A program made the translations under genes and the position numbers. Under the pieces are notes generated by a model, which worked only from the letters and a program-made list of their open reading frames with translations, ran no database searches and had not been told where the DNA came from. A stretch of 64,000 bases of DNA from Actimicrobium sp035984655 (lineage in GTDB: Bacteria > Pseudomonadota > Gammaproteobacteria > Burkholderiales > Burkholderiaceae_D): contig NZ_JAXCHT010000006.1 in the NCBI RefSeq assembly GCF_035984655.1, forward strand, positions 99,036-163,035, given 5' to 3'. The stretch's first letter is position 1, and every line of letters starts with the position of its first letter. Below, piece by piece: positions 61,952 to 64,000 of this stretch.

Positions 61952-62686
61952 ATACGGCTCCAGGTTGCTGGTCTTGTACCCTTGCCGCAGCTCCACTGGT
62001 TATGTGCGTGGAGGACGACGAGGTGTTACTCAAGACATCGAAATGTTAATTACAATGCTGACCACACATAATTTTCAGCAAACACATCCCCTAAAATTAG
62101 TTCCTGTAGGAAATAATTTCTGAAAAAAAGGTGATCAGTACGACTGGTGATCAAAATGACACTGTGAACGACCAGAAATTTGAATATTGCGCAAAAGCAA
62201 TATTAGTGTAGCTGCTCAGTTTCTGATAAGCAATGTGTTAAATACTATTAAATCGAAAAAGTTTTAGTGGGCGAACCTTTCTTGCAGTCACTAAGCAAGT
62301 TTGACGTTGTTGGAGCAGAGAAAATTCCCGGATTTCGGAGAAAAAACACGCTAAAGTGAGTTATTTTGTTGTTAAATCAATCAATATCTGGAAATTTCGA
62401 CAAGTTTTTCCAAAGATTGATGGTTTTTGAGCAGAGATTGATTTTTCTCAAGCATTGATAAATGGAAACAAAATTTTTGCATTCCATCTAAAACGCATTA
62501 TCGAAAAGGAAAGTTTGGTGTTGATGGTGTATTTCTTTTTGTTAACTATTTGTTGGGTCAACAGCAAATTGTCAACTCGCGGGGGCGGGATGTTGCGGTA
62601 TTGGCACTATCAGGTGGAAGCGTCTTCGTACGCTTCACCTTATTGATGCAGAACGTAATTGTAAAATCAGGGTGTTGACACATCGA
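61952..62686. promoter_or_regulatory. AT-rich regulatory region between lipoprotein and glycosyltransferase
   Basis: 735 bp, clearly more AT-rich than the rest. It contains two direct copies of GGTGATCA (62130-62137 and 62146-62153), a TTCCTGTAGGAA palindrome (62101-62112) and AATATTGC-6-GCAATATT (62183-62204). Only a short 63-codon frame (62455-62646) exists, with no ribosome binding site. It probably holds the lipoprotein promoter on the minus strand and could be bound by H-NS-like or other regulators. Confidence 0.5.
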
Positions 62687-63871
62687 TTACTGGTTCATCA
62701 GATTGTTCGTTGCCCGCGCTGAAGTTTCTGAGTCTGTGTGCCCCAACGCCAGGTTCATTTCATGTTGTATCACCTGCCAGACGCTATCCCAGTTGTAAAT
62801 GGTCTCGTAGCGCCGTCTCCCGTTTTCACCCAGCCTCCGTGCGAGTTCGTGGTCGCTCAGAATCTTGATCAAGGCACTTGCCAAGGCCTCGACATCCTCA
62901 CAGGGTGTAATGATCCCGGCGTTAGCAACCATTCCTGGCATTGCGCCATAGTCAGAGGCGATACACGGCGTCGACGTTGCCATTGCCTCCAGGATGCTGA
63001 TCGGGTTACGGTCGACGAGAGAGGGCAGTGCAAACACATGTGCGGACCGCATCAACCCAACCAGTCGATCACGATCCCGTACAAAACCGTGATTGATAAC
63101 GCCTTTGGCATCCGGGAGCCGGTCCTGGCCAACAATGTGGAGCTGCGCCGATGGCAGCGTTTCGCGCACGCGTTCGAAGGCTTTCATCAGCAGCGTTCCG
63201 CCCTTTTTCTCGAAATCCCCTTTGCCGATATAAAGAATGGTGTTGCCATCAAACTTCTTTTCGTAGGGTTCCCCAAATGCCGCAGCAGCGCCGAAGCCAG
63301 TGGTGACAGCGCTGTCCGGGCTGACGTTGTAGTGTGAAATTAATGCATCCCGTACGAAATCACTTCCGACGAAGACCCGGGATGCCGTGTTGTAAACTTG
63401 CCCCTCAAGCGCAAACCATGCCTTTTCGTCACTTGGATTGGCAAAGTGCGAAATTTCATCGAACACGTTCCTGGACGAAAGCCAGCGGCACGAATCGGTA
63501 AAGACGAACAGGCGCTTTCCCTTGTGCACGCCGGGCGAGAACATGGCGCCCAAAAACAGGATCACGTCGTACTGACCGTCGAGCTTCGCAATCTGGCGCG
63601 CGAAATCCTTGGACAACATGCGAAATGATGTTGGTGTTTTTTCGAGATGGTAACGCCACCTGCGGTACCAGACATGGCGTGGCCAACGAATTGAAACCAG
63701 GCGATACCACCAGGCATACCAAGGAGAAATACGTGGTGTGATGCTTGCGACGATGTCGAACTCGTTGCGAAAGCGCTGCATCAAGTGCGGGAACATACCA
63801 ATGCCGCCCCCACACACTACCGCACGCGGCTTTGATGGAACGGAATTGACAATCTTGGTTGGAGTATCCAT
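62687..63871 (-). CDS. Family 4 glycosyltransferase
   Basis: 394 residues, GT-B fold. N-terminal part has GGGIGMFPHLMQRF; the C-terminal domain shows ILYIGKGDFEKKGG, LHIVGQD, HVFALPSLVDRNPISILEAMATSTPCIAS (EX7E-type region) and EDVEALA. It would add a sugar to the lipid-linked repeat. Another minus-strand gene probably lies beyond 63946, but only its possible end is in view. Base use is somewhat less GC-rich than the housekeeping genes. Confidence 0.88.
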   Translation of the reverse strand: MDTPTKIVNSVPSKPRAVVCGGGIGMFPHLMQRFRNEFDIVASITPRISPWYAWWYRLVSIRWPRHVWYRRWRYHLEKTPTSFRMLSKDFARQIAKLDGQYDVILFLGAMFSPGVHKGKRLFVFTDSCRWLSSRNVFDEISHFANPSDEKAWFALEGQVYNTASRVFVGSDFVRDALISHYNVSPDSAVTTGFGAAAAFGEPYEKKFDGNTILYIGKGDFEKKGGTLLMKAFERVRETLPSAQLHIVGQDRLPDAKGVINHGFVRDRDRLVGLMRSAHVFALPSLVDRNPISILEAMATSTPCIASDYGAMPGMVANAGIITPCEDVEALASALIKILSDHELARRLGENGRRRYETIYNWDSVWQVIQHEMNLALGHTDSETSARATNNLMNQ

Positions 63872-63945
63872 TTATTTTGTTAAAAGAATATTGTTTTGTT
63901 TCCATGCGGAAATTTTCAAGCTAGTTGTCGCCCAATTTGTTCAAA

Positions 63946-64000
63946 TTACGCTGCCGTTTTGAGTTCTGGGTGATGCTCCTTTCGATCCGCATTACTTGCG
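63946..64000 (-). CDS. Possible C-terminal end of an upstream gene (partial)
   Basis: On the minus strand, an open stretch from the window edge to a TAA at 63946-63948 reads ASNADRKEHHPELKTAA. It could be the last codons of a gene upstream of the glycosyltransferase. It is too short for any identification, and another frame is also open at the edge. Confidence 0.25.
   Translation of the reverse strand, partial: ASNADRKEHHPELKTAA

Noticed and set aside
62455..62646. 63-codon plus-strand frame in the AT-rich region
   Set aside because: No ribosome binding site, no known family; hydrophobic stretch is expected by chance in AT-rich DNA.

Overview
The window is a chromosomal segment of a Gram-negative bacterium, most likely a betaproteobacterium of the order Burkholderiales and close to the Oxalobacteraceae. 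This rests on gene order and protein style: divergent rne/rluC, an unbroken fatty-acid block (yceD-rpmF-plsX-fabH-fabD-fabG-acpP-fabF) followed by rpoE-rseA-rseB-degP-lepA-lepB-rnc-era-recO-pdxJ-acpS, a system I cytochrome c maturation operon, and an XrtA/PEP-CTERM type exopolysaccharide locus. Base composition is fairly GC-rich almost throughout; the exception is an AT-rich intergenic stretch near 62.0-62.7 kb. No insertion sequence, phage gene or CRISPR array was seen.

Layout. 1-4960 (minus): a probable operon chrA-moaA-mobA-moeA followed by a DsbA/FrnE-like oxidoreductase cut by the window edge (molybdenum cofactor genes plus a chromate transporter). 5091-8231 (minus): rne, with its own terminator and a long leader. 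8798-11918 (plus): rluC, a HAD phosphatase, a Rieske protein and sppA. 12143-13555 (minus): an RsmI-like methylase and maf. 13662-20090 (plus): yceD, rpmF and fatty-acid/phospholipid synthesis. 20150-24873 (plus): a YgfX-like protein, then the sigma-E envelope stress module and a small thioredoxin-fold protein. 25057-34923 (plus): lepA, lepB, DUF4845, rnc, era, recO, pdxJ, acpS, nagZ, uvrC, mostly with 4-base stop/start overlaps. 34982-36061: pgsA, then two identical tRNA-Gly(GCC) and tRNA-Cys(GCA). 36227-43332 (plus): the complete ccmABCDEFGHI operon. 43418-47802 (minus): a DUF3068-like membrane protein translationally coupled to a large hybrid sensor kinase.

48.2-48.7 kb holds the most unusual RNA feature: a tRNA-Leu(UAA) gene interrupted in its anticodon loop by a self-splicing type group I intron of 232 nt, with a decayed copy of the same tRNA's 5' half about 235 bp upstream. 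Immediately beyond lies the exopolysaccharide region: a divergent NodB deacetylase, then export lipoprotein, chain-length determinant, tyrosine autokinase, outer-membrane beta-barrel and AAA ATPase (plus strand), facing a minus-strand operon of two glycosyltransferases and an uncharacterised protein, a large beta-helix lipoprotein with a double-hairpin terminator, and another glycosyltransferase. The exosortase itself and PEP-CTERM substrates are not in this window.

How they fit together: much of the window is core envelope biogenesis (fatty acids, phosphatidylglycerol, signal peptidase, sigma-E response, cytochrome c maturation), while the last 15 kb is a surface polysaccharide locus that probably varies between strains. 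Starts were chosen by eye from ribosome binding sites, overlaps and family N-termini; several differ from the longest reading frame and are explained individually.
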